Source of the DNA: Nautilus pompilius | Taxonomy: Eukaryota; Mollusca; Cephalopoda; Nautilida; Nautilidae | Direction: 5' to 3' | DNA length: 64,000 nucleotides | Assembly (NCBI GenBank): GCA_018389105.1 | Contig: JACATO010001007.1 | Span: forward strand, 208,501-272,500 | Part shown: positions 1 through 12,202 of the stretch, piece by piece | Numbering within the stretch: position 1 is the first letter of the stretch | Layout of the letters: each line of letters starts with the position of its first letter | Translations under genes and position numbers: made by a program | The notes under the pieces: model-generated | Told to the model about the DNA's origin: nothing | The model's database searches: none | What the model saw: the letters and a program-made list of their open reading frames with translations, nothing else

Positions 1-99
1 AGAGAGAGAGAGAGGAGAGAGAGAGAGATGACGTCATATACAGAGAAAGGGAGATAACGTTAGTATAGAGAGAAGACGTCAGTACAGAGAGATGGAGAG

Positions 100-160
<61 letters not shown>
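1..160 (-). repeat. GA-rich satellite edge with TGACGTCA units
   Basis: Purine-rich tandem array cut by the left edge of the window. A full TGACGTCA lies at 29-36, a degenerate TAACGTTA at about 53-60 and a third core GACGTCAGTACAGAGAGA at 75-92. A pure (GA)n run follows from about 105 to 158. Read on the minus strand, CTCTCTGTACTGACGTC is exactly the unit of the CT-rich minisatellite at 42401-43004, so this is a decayed, oppositely oriented copy of the same repeat family. The array may continue leftward outside the window. Confidence 0.85.
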
Positions 161-161
<1 letters not shown>

Positions 162-454
162 GGCATTATTAGTAGACTTTTGAAATAACTAATATAGTCG
201 CATGAGAGCGAGGAACATTTTTCGTTTTCTCTCTGAGACTGCATCTAAAGTTAGCGGCGATGATAAAAGTTTTCTGATAATACGCAAGGTGAGAAGTTAG
301 GAAAACAGAAGCAGATGGGCCAAAATTGAGGGTTTACCGAGCCTGTCTCTCAAATTAGTATTTAAACAAATTACTTGTCACAAACGAAATTAAAGTGACC
401 GCTGATGAACTATGGAGAGATTTCAATGGCATTGTAGCAAGAATGAACGGTTCA

Positions 455-511
455 GCTTGTCTTACGCATATATATATAATGAATGTAGAGATATATATTG
501 GTAAGACAAGC
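455..511. repeat. 57-nt imperfect hairpin
   Basis: Arm 455-475 (GCTTGTCTTACGCATATATA plus T) and arm 491-511 are reverse complements at 19 of 21 positions, with an internal 2-nt mismatch and a 15-nt loop. This size resembles a short pre-miRNA, but I recognise no known miRNA seed, and half of the stem is AT-alternating. Confidence 0.7.
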
Positions 512-1710
512 GTAATGCATAGCTGAATTGTTTTAATGTAAAAATGTCGTGTTCATGTATTAATCACCTGAACATTTCTCAGCGAAGATCCCGAATGCGA
601 GACTGCACTATATACTTCTGAAAAAATTCCAGTATTTTGGTATTATCTGTTTTCGAAGCAAACAACCGTTTCAGGCAATACGTCGCTGCCAGGTTCCCTC
701 GTTACTTTGAAAGATTTGGTAAATGGAAAAGCAATTTGAATCAGTTAATGATATACCGACACGTTAGCTAACCAGTTCAAATAAAACGATCAACCACATT
801 TAAAAAAAAGAAACAAATATAATATGAAAATTTATTAGACTGTCCAGTGCGATTTTTAGAATCCACAATGGAGACTAGCTGTCGATAAAAGCTAATATAA
901 CTGCTTTAATGATATCTAGCCATGCACTATCTAAACTATCTGAAATCCCTATTGAAGAACTCTGAAGTTTGCCGGTATCTGGCTGACTATCTACGAGTTA
1001 AAAATATATGCCAAGGTATTATTTTATTTAGAGGCTCGGTGCTTTAGTTAGGCTAAAAAAGTAAAATCTTCGCATAAACGTACAGAATTCAAATAATTTA
1101 AAAGATATCAAAGATGTAATATAATTGTAGTAAAACTACGCATTTCTCACTCGATACAGATCATTCAACACTTTGCTAATACTTATTTGTAAAAGAATAT
1201 GCAATATGTATTTATTTCTAAATCTTGGTTTAAAAATAAAAACGTAACTTTAAACTGTTGTGCAATAAACTAAACAAAAATAATAATGAAAAGTAATATT
1301 TTTTTAATTACACTTGCGTGAAACTTCCATCAAATTATTATTTTATTATTTTTTTATCAAAATTTACATTTCTTCTTGTATTTAAATCTATGTGCAAAAT
1401 AGATTTTCAAAGTTAAAACTTATTGACTGTGTATTGTAACCCTTCGCAGAACATCAGATAACTTCCAGATTGGCGTACGAAAAATAGATAGCTTCTGTTA
1501 TTTCCTGATTATTTAGGATGAAAATAAGATGCGATGATAAATCTCATTTAGATTCCTTACTTTAAACGAACAGTTATTAGTTTATAACTTAGTTTCTCTT
1601 GTAGATGATCCTTAAATGGAATATATCGTCCTGTCTAACAAGTCTAGCGATGTGCCACATTATTCAAGTTTGGACCCAGTACTTGAATTATATAGCTTTG
1701 GGTCAATTTA

Positions 1711-1719
<9 letters not shown>

Positions 1720-1747
<28 letters not shown>
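1720..1747. repeat. (TA)n microsatellite
   Basis: About 14 TA dinucleotides directly after a run of nine A residues. Confidence 0.95.
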
Positions 1748-1749
<2 letters not shown>

Positions 1750-2306
1750 GTGATAATACTGAAAAGATACAAATAATTTTCAGGTAAATATGTATGCCGT
1801 ATCAGATTGGTCGGTTAAGTTGATAATAGAATTTATTGCTTAAAAATATAAAATTATAAAGACGAGATTGTGATAATTATAATCATCGCTATAATGGAGA
1901 CACTGAACTGAAAAAATCTAATTTCAATAAAAGATTTAGACTTGATTTTTACTCACCAAAATAATGTTAGAAGTAATTTTACCAGAATTAGCACAAAAAC
2001 TATGGACATTTTAGTTTTCTGTATAAATTATTGGCTTGCCAACGCCTTGAACATGCTGTGCAGACGTGGGTTTCTTAGTTGACAAAAGTTAATAATTTGA
2101 TAGAGACATTTACTAGAATGTTTCTGGGTCTTAGCCTCTAGAATACTTTAAAAGATTAAAAATATTAAATTTGCCAAGTTTAAATTCTAGACGTTTAATA
2201 AGAAACCTAGTGAAAATGCTCAGCAAAAGTTTGGACAGTCAACATAATCTGACTACCTAAATTTACTAATATAAAGTTAACATGATTGCAATTTAACTAA
2301 GATTCC

Positions 2307-2342
2307 ATCACTATTAGATATCAAAAAATATCTATTAGTGAT
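2307..2342. repeat. 36-nt stem-loop
   Basis: Arm ATCACTATTAGATAT (2307-2321) and arm ATATCTATTAGTGAT (2328-2342) are reverse complements at 14 of 15 positions around a 6-nt CAAAAA loop. No neighbouring gene suggests a terminator or 3'-end function. It may be a relic of a fold-back element. Confidence 0.75.
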
Positions 2343-5300
2343 AAAATTGTTAATGAATGGGATAAATTTTGGAAAAGTGCAGGTAATAATGATAGCAATA
2401 AAATTAAGAATCACATTGCCATTTTTCTTCCCAGGTGGCCCTTGCATAAGTCATGATGGGTCTCGACCGACGCTTTGTCTTGAATCTAGGTAAGCGAGAC
2501 TAAACTTATTTAAGCCTATGAAACAATACAGTTTTGATTTAGATCATAGGAATATATTTACTGTATCGAGGTTGTACATTTACCACATTATCATGAAATC
2601 TGCTAAATAAATTCATAGTAATATGATTTCGGGTCATAATTTCCGAAGAACAGACATCAGCCTCGATTTATGCTGTACTATAATGCTAAAGATTATTTTA
2701 TAGCTTCCAATCATTCGAAGACTGATTGAGTAGAGCTAAGATTTAATACATTTCACAACGGAAAATAATTATTTAAAACTCAGTCATTTATTTAGCAAAC
2801 GTAGATTTTTATAAACCGATTTTAAAAGGTTAAAAGTGCTTCGGAAACATTGTAAATCTGTATCGAACTGTCTATATTCCTATTAGCCTAACTTCAATTT
2901 TCCACGGTTCTCCGATCAGCTACTACGAAGTTACATACAGCCATGGCCAAAAGCTAATGCATCACTGTAGAAATAACAATCACAAACTATCTTAAAATCA
3001 GGCTCATAGCCTGACACTGTAACCCATGACTACTTCTGATTGAGTAAAACTTATCATCATGCTTATAAGATCTTTATTGGAAACCATGTACTTGCATGTT
3101 AGATGTCAAATTGCCGCATTTTTCAATTTTGATTATTTTGCCATTATGTACATAGAAAACTACAAAATCGTATTATCCATCTGAATACGTTAACGTAACA
3201 TTATCATAAAAATTCAGCAGATTCATTAATTCGACTTTATCGAGCAAAATTAGAAAATTCTTAGTTGATGAAAATTGTTTACCCATAGCTGCGGGCAACA
3301 AAAAGCTTTTTTAAACATACGCACAATATTAATAATACTTAATCAATAATCTAATGTATCAAAACGCGTTTGAGCCCATCCTGTCGAGGTTTCATTTTGT
3401 TTCCCATTATTTGTGCTTTTGTTTATATTTTCAAAATGCTCAATATAAAATTTCTTTACTTTACTATCATTTACCTGAATTATAAATCGGTTTTATTGCA
3501 AGCATCTTTATCAGAAAGTATCGAGTAAAAGAATTAGCATCATACACTGTACTAAAGGGTATTCAAGCTAAAGTTAACAATAGTAAAATGAGATATTATT
3601 TGACCAATTTCTTTGATCACTAGACATATAATACGTGGCTTATCTTCTTTATCATATATATATATAATGGATCCATTTGTTTCTTTTACATAATACAAAC
3701 GGGAGAACAGAATAAAAGTAAAGATGCTGATCAGTGTAACGTGAATTATCAGAAATTAAAAGTAACATTGTGCTTTTCCTTTTATGGTGTTTGCTGTTTG
3801 TTACGCATTTAATATGTTCATTTACGTTCAGATATTACAAGAACAGACGACGACACAGTCTGTAGGTATGGTCTCCAGCTTTACTGTTTATAAGAGTTTG
3901 TGGACTGTTTTGTTGTTTTTACCGTCAAATATGTTGTCAACTACGGTACTCGGATAAGCCAGACGTGACGACAATACCAGGAGGCGCTCAGTAGGCATGT
4001 ACGCAGACGACAAGCAGACTCTCAGAAATACAAGCTGCTCCACGTACATGTATAAAATCTTTTTAAAGAATAATATTTTTGAAAATATTGAATTTCTAAA
4101 CGGTTTGCAAAGCATCTTTTGCTAAGTTACTTTAAACCTTTCACTCTTATTGTTTAATTTATTTGTTAATACTTATGAACCATAATTTCGCAGATGATGT
4201 ATATATCTATTTATTTATTGGCCTATACTGTTCACACTGTTTTGCTTCTTAATCATTTATTAGTGTCTCATGTTTATATATAAACTTTCTTCTTGGATTG
4301 AATTACGTCTTAAGGAAGTTATATTTTGCCCATTTATATCAGTCAGATAAATAATGTTCCAAACTAACGTTATTATAGTACAACGAAAATAATTTTATTT
4401 TACATATGTATTCTTTTAATTAGTTGCTAATTACTTTTCTGAGACGCAAATTGTTCCAAAGATAATCAAACAGCCCTGCGTCGTATTATCGCCGGTTACA
4501 ATAAAGGTTCTAATTAAATTTATACACATTTATATAAAATGTATTTGAATGTTTATATAAACAAATATTTCCAAACGTTATTAAAAATATAAAAGCACTT
4601 TTATATTTGCATTTTCATCACTTCATAATAATTAATTCATAATATGTAAAAAAGAATACAAAGAGCAATTTTTTTTACATTTTAATTCTGTATATAATGG
4701 GTCTTTGCAAATATAATCCCTCCGGATATAAAATTTTAATTAATGCCGCCTTCTAAAGTAGTTAGCTGCACATGAATCTCCTTTATGCCGTGGCAAAAAT
4801 ATTGGCCGCCATTATTTATTACTATGGTAACAAACATTTTCTGCTGTAGAATCCCCCATTAATGATCAAGGTTATGTAGAATCTTTACATCAGAACAAAT
4901 TCTATTAAAAGAAAAGGAGAAAAAAATTAGATATTTTGCCGATTTAGTCGGATAAAATAATTTTAATGAAAGAAATTTTTGAAAGTAAATATAATTTTCA
5001 AATAAAATGAACAAACCTTTTTCTTGATTAACTAACGTGAAACATGAAATGTATCCGAAACTACGTTAGAACTAAGAATGCTGCAAATTATTGAAAAAAA
5101 ATTTACATCAGAATGTTTTTTGTACAGATATGCATGGCTGCGAGCAAATTAAAGGTTTAATTGGATATTTTAGTGAAAAACTCTACAGTTCACTTGAAAT
5201 ACTTAAAAAGAAATATTTCGTTAAAATATCTCGCGCGCACAGCCCACACGTGCATAAACAGTACTGCCACAATAATTCTATCACCTGCTGTTATTACACT

Positions 5301-5439
5301 GTGTTAATCTGTTGCAAAAACAGCAAGTAAAGGCAAGAAATAATATAATTCTTTACGTTAATACTTAGTCGAGCCACTTTTGGCAGTACCAAGAGACTCT
5401 GTCCTCTTTGGAATTGAAACACTGTGCAAGTTTTTTGTT

Positions 5440-6200
5440 TCACAATCTAGTCCAGGTGCCCTCATATCCGTCTAAGAGATTTCTTTTAATTTAATCACAA
5501 TGGCGGGACATGGACGGGTAACTCACAGCTGACGACCTGCTTTCACGTGTACTACTTGATCGGATTCATATCAGAGCTTTGGGTGGCATATGCCTGAAGA
5601 TTTCGAGCATCGAATTTCAGAGCTTTGTTGGAATAATAGCAAAAAAAATTTTTTAATTTAAATAGCAATATGTCCGGTAAAATTAAGAGATCTTTTGACG
5701 AGCATTAATTCTGTCGTTCCATCGTGGCAGAGTAAAGGCAATGTCATGATTCTCCCGTTTCCTCTTCTTAACACAGGCTCAACATCTTCGCTTACTCTTC
5801 TTCAGACCTAGTTGCTACTTCCAAAAGTAAACTGTTTAAATCTATAATCATCGTAGAAGAGTAGGCGCAAGAGTTTTAATTAATTCCATTAGACAGAGGA
5901 GGTTTCGTACATTTTACACGCCTTCTATGTCCATATCGATGAAGATAATTTTGGACCGCTCTTCGGAGTATTTCTGTTCCACGGGCTATTTGACGAGTAG
6001 TTCCCATTGTTGAAGATCTCTCAGGTCGCCTTTCCGCAGCAGTGGCATTGGTTTGGTAAGCTCCTGCGATAACACTGGCCAAAAATCCACGAAAAATGTC
6101 GAGATCTTTGACAGTCTCTCGTCGACTCTAGTCACACTCTCAGCTCAGCGATCTGTAGTACGACTTCAAGTAAACGGAGAAATACCGCGAGATCTACCTG
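5440..6200 (-). pseudogene. Tc1-like transposase relic (frameshifted)
   Basis: Decayed Tc1/IS630-type DDE transposase read on the minus strand in several frames. From about 6140 to 5885 it gives a helix-turn-helix-like stretch with RQIARGTEILRRAVQNYLHR followed by YGHRRRVKC, matching the Tc1 arrangement of second HTH plus an R-rich turn. About 5800-5690 reads RGNGRIMTLPLLCHDGTTEL, aligning with the Tc1 motif GGGSIMVWGCISYHGRTPL. About 5595-5555 reads QAYATQSSDMNPIK, the counterpart of WPAQSPDLNPIE around the third catalytic residue, where the expected E is now K followed by a stop. Multiple frameshifts and stops mean it is dead. Inverted repeats were not identified, so the ends are approximate. 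Family assignment rests on motif order and my memory of the family, not on a search. Confidence 0.72.
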
Positions 6201-9200
6201 TAATTGGTACATTGCACGCTGATTGTCTGACCGCCTTCACGTCCAGTATAAACAAAATCACATCTTAAATAAATTCTGGTGCCAACTCAATACGCCGTAC
6301 GTACATAATCAAATCTTAAATGAAATTATGGATGTCTTTAAATGATAATCAATGATTTAGTAGAAATAATAAGTGAAAAATTATAGAGATCGCTCAATTA
6401 TATCTCCTGGTGGAAACAGTAACTTTGCATCTATAATTTTTAAAAAAACTTGCTACTATTAAATAACAGTGCTTTTGACAGCATTGGCTATATAGACTGT
6501 TTAATTATGTATTGAAACTTTGTGAAAATGCGGAAATTTTCTTTTTATACAGAAGCATGCCATACACAGTACCAATAAAATATGGGTGTGGTTAATAATT
6601 TGTGGTGCGGCTGTTTATTTCATACAGGACAATAAAGCGCTGACGTATCGTTTGTGCCAGATCAGAAAATGTGGTCTGCGACCGCTTTCAGGTACAAAAT
6701 CTGCATGGAGGTGTCTCAGCGAAAGTGTTAACAGCGCACACTTGCAGGGATCGATTGAGAAAAGCTCACATTTATTCATTAGGGAAAAATTGTGGTGCTT
6801 TGACTTTCTCTTTAAGTCTTTGCGCTGCACAGGCGATGTAAAGCTGGGAGTCAGTAAAAGCTCTACCTATTTTGGATGGAAAAAAAAAAAGGGTCAGAAG
6901 TTGTAGCTCATTCGCCGACCTCTGGTTGTAACCATGCAGTGGTTCAGATTACACCCCGACCAGCAAAGACAAACCACCGACATATTTTGTCACGGGTGGC
7001 GGGTAGGATAGTCTATCAAACACTCCTGTGTTAAAAGGCGTGTCACACTTGTGCTCGTCCACCTGGACTCATTGGAAAATAAGAAGTATTTTAAAGGGCC
7101 GGGAGTGGGGGGGTAGCATCTGCTTTGCTCACTGAAGTCTGCGACTGATGAAAAAAATTTGTTTTTATCTTGTCACTCTTATTGCTGTGTAGATAGCTGC
7201 TGATGGTGGAGATAGCTGCTGATAGTTCTCGAGGACACTTGCAATTGCTCTGTTACAATTTCAGTCTATTGTCGGGTATCTGATTCTTCGCTCCTCCTCA
7301 CAGCACCTTTGGAGCTGTACGTCCAGAATATACGTGAACGGTTATCTTTTGCCTTTTGTTGAACTATACAGTCATCCTGTTAACATGCGACATTAAAGTT
7401 TAAAATGGCTTAGAGACTTTTAACTGGCCATAACCAAAATTTCATGCATCCACTTCCAAATTCTATCAATTCTCGTAAACCTCTGTTTGCAGACTGAAAC
7501 TTCTGGCACGTACCTGTTCTTATAGCTTGCAATCAAGTGCTATTGTGTGGCTGATGCATTTGAGTACCAGTGGTGTCTGTTTACTTTTGTCAAGTTTGTG
7601 TAATTGGTATCAGTAACGAAGAATATTATTAAATATTTTAAAAGTAAGAACGACAATGCTGGTTTCGATTTATAGCTTACCAGTAACGCAGTTAATTTTA
7701 TAGTACTCATAATTAGCTTTAAGAGAAAAAACTCAATCGGTGCTTGCGGATAAGCAGCGTGTAACACGTGCCTGTATAAAAAGGCTCCTTAAGTTGTTAC
7801 TTTAACTTTGGCCATCGTCTTAAAAATCGTCACCACATGGGAAAATTGCGGGGGAAGGGGCAGCAAAAGTCATAGCTAATTGTAAAGAAAGCACGCTTTG
7901 GGAAATTGATTTGTAGCAGACCACGAGGAAAAGGGGGATATCTCTATCTAAAACGAAACGTTAGCGATATAGTTTTTTTTCTTTAGATAACAACAAGAAG
8001 AGAAAACACTGAAAAGATTTTCATGTTTGCGCTTTAGAAAATGTTCTCGTTTTGATATTCCCCCTTTGTCTGTACCGGAAGTTAGCTTGTGCGTAACAGA
8101 TAACAGACATACCGCAAAGTCGTGAATTATTTAGACGGAATGGCAGTATCATGTAACAAGTACATTAAATTATACAACACGTGATAGCGATATTTCCAGT
8201 GCACTAAAAGACATCGATTTTTACAGAAACTATCTCGTAGATAAATTTTCAGAATATATTTATTGTAAACGCGATACTGGTCCTAAACATTAAAACTGTT
8301 ATTATTATTTAATGTCTAAAAAAAAAGAAGAAGAGCAAAATAATTAAATATTTACACAGAATTCACTTCTCAAATAGAGAAACTTTCGGTGTGATGTCAT
8401 CGGAGACAACTTTGGTAATTAAAATTTTACTTGAAACTTCCACAAATGACGGGATTTTCCTTTTTGTAATTACTATCAAATTCAGACAAACCCTAATCAG
8501 TTTTAATAAATTACCAGTAAATGGCTGTTTCTACGAATGAAGACGCTAGAAATGTTTAACCCTGACACATTCCATTATTAAACGCCCAAAGATTATTTTT
8601 TTTTGTACACTGCAGTTGTTGAATGTAACTTAACTTTTGAAAGACCCGGTAAGATAAAACGAGAAAAATATACTTTCCTCTTAAAATGGTATACTTAAGT
8701 CTACAGTATGAAATATTTAAGAAATGATAAGTGAAAGATCCAGAGGAAACGAGAAGATGAAACTTTTAGGGAGAAAAAGAACATTAGGCATGTTGAATGT
8801 TAGCGAAGATTGATATACGCCGAAAGTGCTCTTTTCCCTCTAGAGAGCTCTTGTTAGAGTGCAACTGGAGTATATCTCACAGATTACTGATAGCCGAAGA
8901 ATGCCAAACTCATATAATAATGGTGAAATGTTAGCCGTGGATGGAAACTTTAAGACCTCAGAAGAATCAGTTGTGGGAATATTTCGCAGCTCTTTGAAAA
9001 CTATGTAATTAATGTTAAAAAATAAATATTAAAAAAATTAATTTAAGCTAAACTTTCACATCTTAGAATTAATTTTATTATAATACGAAGGAAATCTTTA
9101 AAAAATCTATTAGAGACGTTACATTTGAGAATTGGTTTTGCTCACCTATAAAGTTGTCGACGAGAGAGCTGAACCATCAACACTAACGACACGGTAAATT

Positions 9201-12178
9201 ATAGAGTTGTTTAAAATAAATTTGGATACTTATAACGTATTTTTTTTCCTGACGGTTTGCGTGAATTTACGCACCGTTTTGGACGTCAATTATTTGCAAA
9301 CATGATAAACGATTTGTTAATTCACATTTTAAAAAAATCTTTTATGTGAAAAAATTCGTCAAATAATGTGTAGAACTATCTGAAGTTTAAATAATAGTCT
9401 AAATTATTTAAAAATGAATACAAATTTATTCACACAATCAAGTAAACAATGCATTAATTTTTTTAATTTTAAAATAATTACCATTTATCAATTTAAATAC
9501 ATAATATCTGTATTGTCTTAATCATGTACTAAAATTTAAACGATTTTATATTTAACAAATATATTTTAAACCTTTTCTATTTAAAACATTATATTTTAAA
9601 TATCTCGTTATACCTCTTTGCAGTCTAATTCTATAAAAGTTGTACATAACTTTTTTTAAATTTAAGCAAATATTAATTTACAATCTTTTCCATTTCGAAG
9701 AATTTATTCTAACATTACCAGAAAATAACATCTCATAATTTTTTTTTAAGTAGTTTTTTTTGCTAAACTCTATTTTGAGAACAGTGACTGAAGATCTCAA
9801 AAAAGAAAACAAAACAGGTTGGTTTATACGTGTTACTTACCTAACTTGGTTTGTAGCGCAACATGTGGTTGGCTTACAACACTAAAGTACATGTGGACGA
9901 ATAAAGTAGTATTGAACTTTCCTGTGTCGATAAGCAGGTAAGAAAATTTGGGCGGTGGGTATCTGGAATTGGATTCAGTTTTTATACTTTGAAGAGATCT
10001 TCATCGCTACAAGAAACAAAAAGTGACAGCGCCTTCACCTTGTATCTTTAGTAGAAATTCTTAAGTTGAAGCAAAAGAGCAACGGTATATTTATTAAAGC
10101 GTAGAGCCAGCCAGCCCTCTTTATGAAAAAAGAAGGGTGTATAGTTTAAACCTTTCAAGGGCTGTCTCTACTTGGTAAGAAACGGTCATTTTTTTTTCCC
10201 AACAGAAGTAATTCGAGTCGAGTCTCGGCCAGAACTAGGGAAAATTATGTGAAACGTGATGGATCAAGAGACCGGTTCTAACTGGAAAGCATCATCGAAA
10301 AGTTTTATCAACATTAATTAGGTTTATCACGCCATTCCCATTGTCATAAACTATCAATTATCACGCAATGCCAAGGTCCGCCTTTAGCAGTAAATGTCAT
10401 GTGATTGGCGGAAAAATTATAGAAATTTGCTTTAGAAATTGAGTAAATCTATGTTTTTACCTATTGTTGAACAAGAACAACAGCCAGCATAAACCTATCA
10501 TTAAGCTCATTATAATTAGCAGGTTATTATCTAAATTTTAAAAATGCATGCTGAAACTGTCATAACAGTGATGTTAGTTCAGTAGGACTGTGATTTGACA
10601 TGAAATGTTACCGTATCTTTCCTCAACAAAATCTTCATTACCAAACCTGGAACATTACGAAGATATAATTTGTCAGAATTATGAAGCATTTCATCTGAAA
10701 TTTAACGTCCTTTTCTCTATTTTACGCTAAAAATTTCTAAAACATCTCCTTTTTTTTTTTTTTTTTGATATTGTTGGAAGGTGTTTTTGTCCGGTAATAG
10801 AAATGTAGACGTCTGCGGTCAAGATATATGAACTCGATAGCTGCACTTCCGGTTTTATTGAATACGAATTGGTAGGCCTTGTAATCATGTGAACTTATTA
10901 TTTTACGTTTGCAAAAAATGATCCTTAAATAAATAGGACAAAAGAACAATCTATTATTTATTATATGGTCGTTATCAGAGTACAGGTAATTCATATCCTA
11001 GGCTTTTATAGATAAAAGCGTTTCTACTTTAAAATATCCGTACTGTCTTCGTTCAAGGGCTAATTATATCATAATAATATTCAAGTCGGCTATGCTTTAC
11101 AAACAGTGATTTTCACGCTCAAATAGTTTTAAAAGAAGCAGCTCTCTTTTATTCGGACGGTGGATCCTAATACGATAGTCTAAGCACTTGGTGGGTAAAA
11201 ATGACTTTAGCAGATCTCCTCACCTGTCACTTCCAAAACCAATACCGCAGCGACCCCTGTTAACTTGTAGAGGGGTGACAATCCGATCACTGACTTCAAA
11301 CGCGTGACGACTTATTTGGTTAATGGGTCATTGTCACCGACTTTTGTTACTGGGCGCTAATAACTTCCCGAGCGTCGTGTGACACCTAATGAGTTAATCC
11401 TGCCAATTGGGCGAGGGCGGGAGCGCGAAGTCGGCGCGTGCACTCAGTCACCGCGGCGTGGAGCGACAGCGGGGTCACGGGGTAGCCGCAGCACAATGGG
11501 GTGGTTAGCAGTTTACCCGACAACTATCCTGAAGAACACCTATCTGCGTTCAACCGATATAATTAATTTACTGGTTGTGGAAACGGGCAACGCTTAATTA
11601 AAGAAAACATAGCCATATGGAAAGCTTGCATCGTCTGCTTCAGCAGACGACTCCGCGCCAAAAGGAATAAATTAGAGTTTATTAATCAGGACAGCGGGGA
11701 GAAAATTTACAGAGATTTTGCGCACTTTCCGTCAGGGTTAGTGGATTAACGTTCTAGCAGCAATTACCTGAGCACCAAATAAAACAGCTCAATTACCCGT
11801 AATACTTTAAATGTTCATTAATCTAGTTGTACTTTTGACGCCAAAAAAGAAGAAGAAGAAGAGAGATTTAAAGAGAAACACGGATGAAACTCTTCATCTT
11901 AAGTGTGATACACCCCCGCTAGAATACCATTCCCGGCTGTGGACGTCAAGTCTTTTGTTAAGTATGTGTAGTCCTACCTTTGCGATACATGCCCAGCCGT
12001 ACAGCTCATCACTCACAGAGGCCGGGTCAAAGGTGAAAGTCTACAGCCCGCGCCTGTGTTTTGGGAGCTGTCACGGGGATTCACCAATAAAATAATCGAT
12101 CAAGAATAAAAAGGGTAATGAAAAAGTTGTGTAATATAAAGTTCGAAAATTAACTTGTTTTTTTACCACATTTGTTTG

Positions 12179-12202
12179 TAATATATATATATATATATAT
12201 AT
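12179..12202. repeat. (TA)n microsatellite
   Basis: About 12 uninterrupted TA dinucleotides. Confidence 0.95.

Larger units (their letters stand above)
161..5435. other. AT-rich non-coding stretch
   Basis: No gene, RNA gene or transposon recognised. It contains two compact hairpins (455-511 and 2307-2342), a (TA)n run at about 1720-1747 and many A/T homopolymers. Open frames here (for example 3888-4115 minus, 5091-5330 plus) are short, have no recognisable motif and no convincing splice context, so I treat them as chance. Confidence 0.6.
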
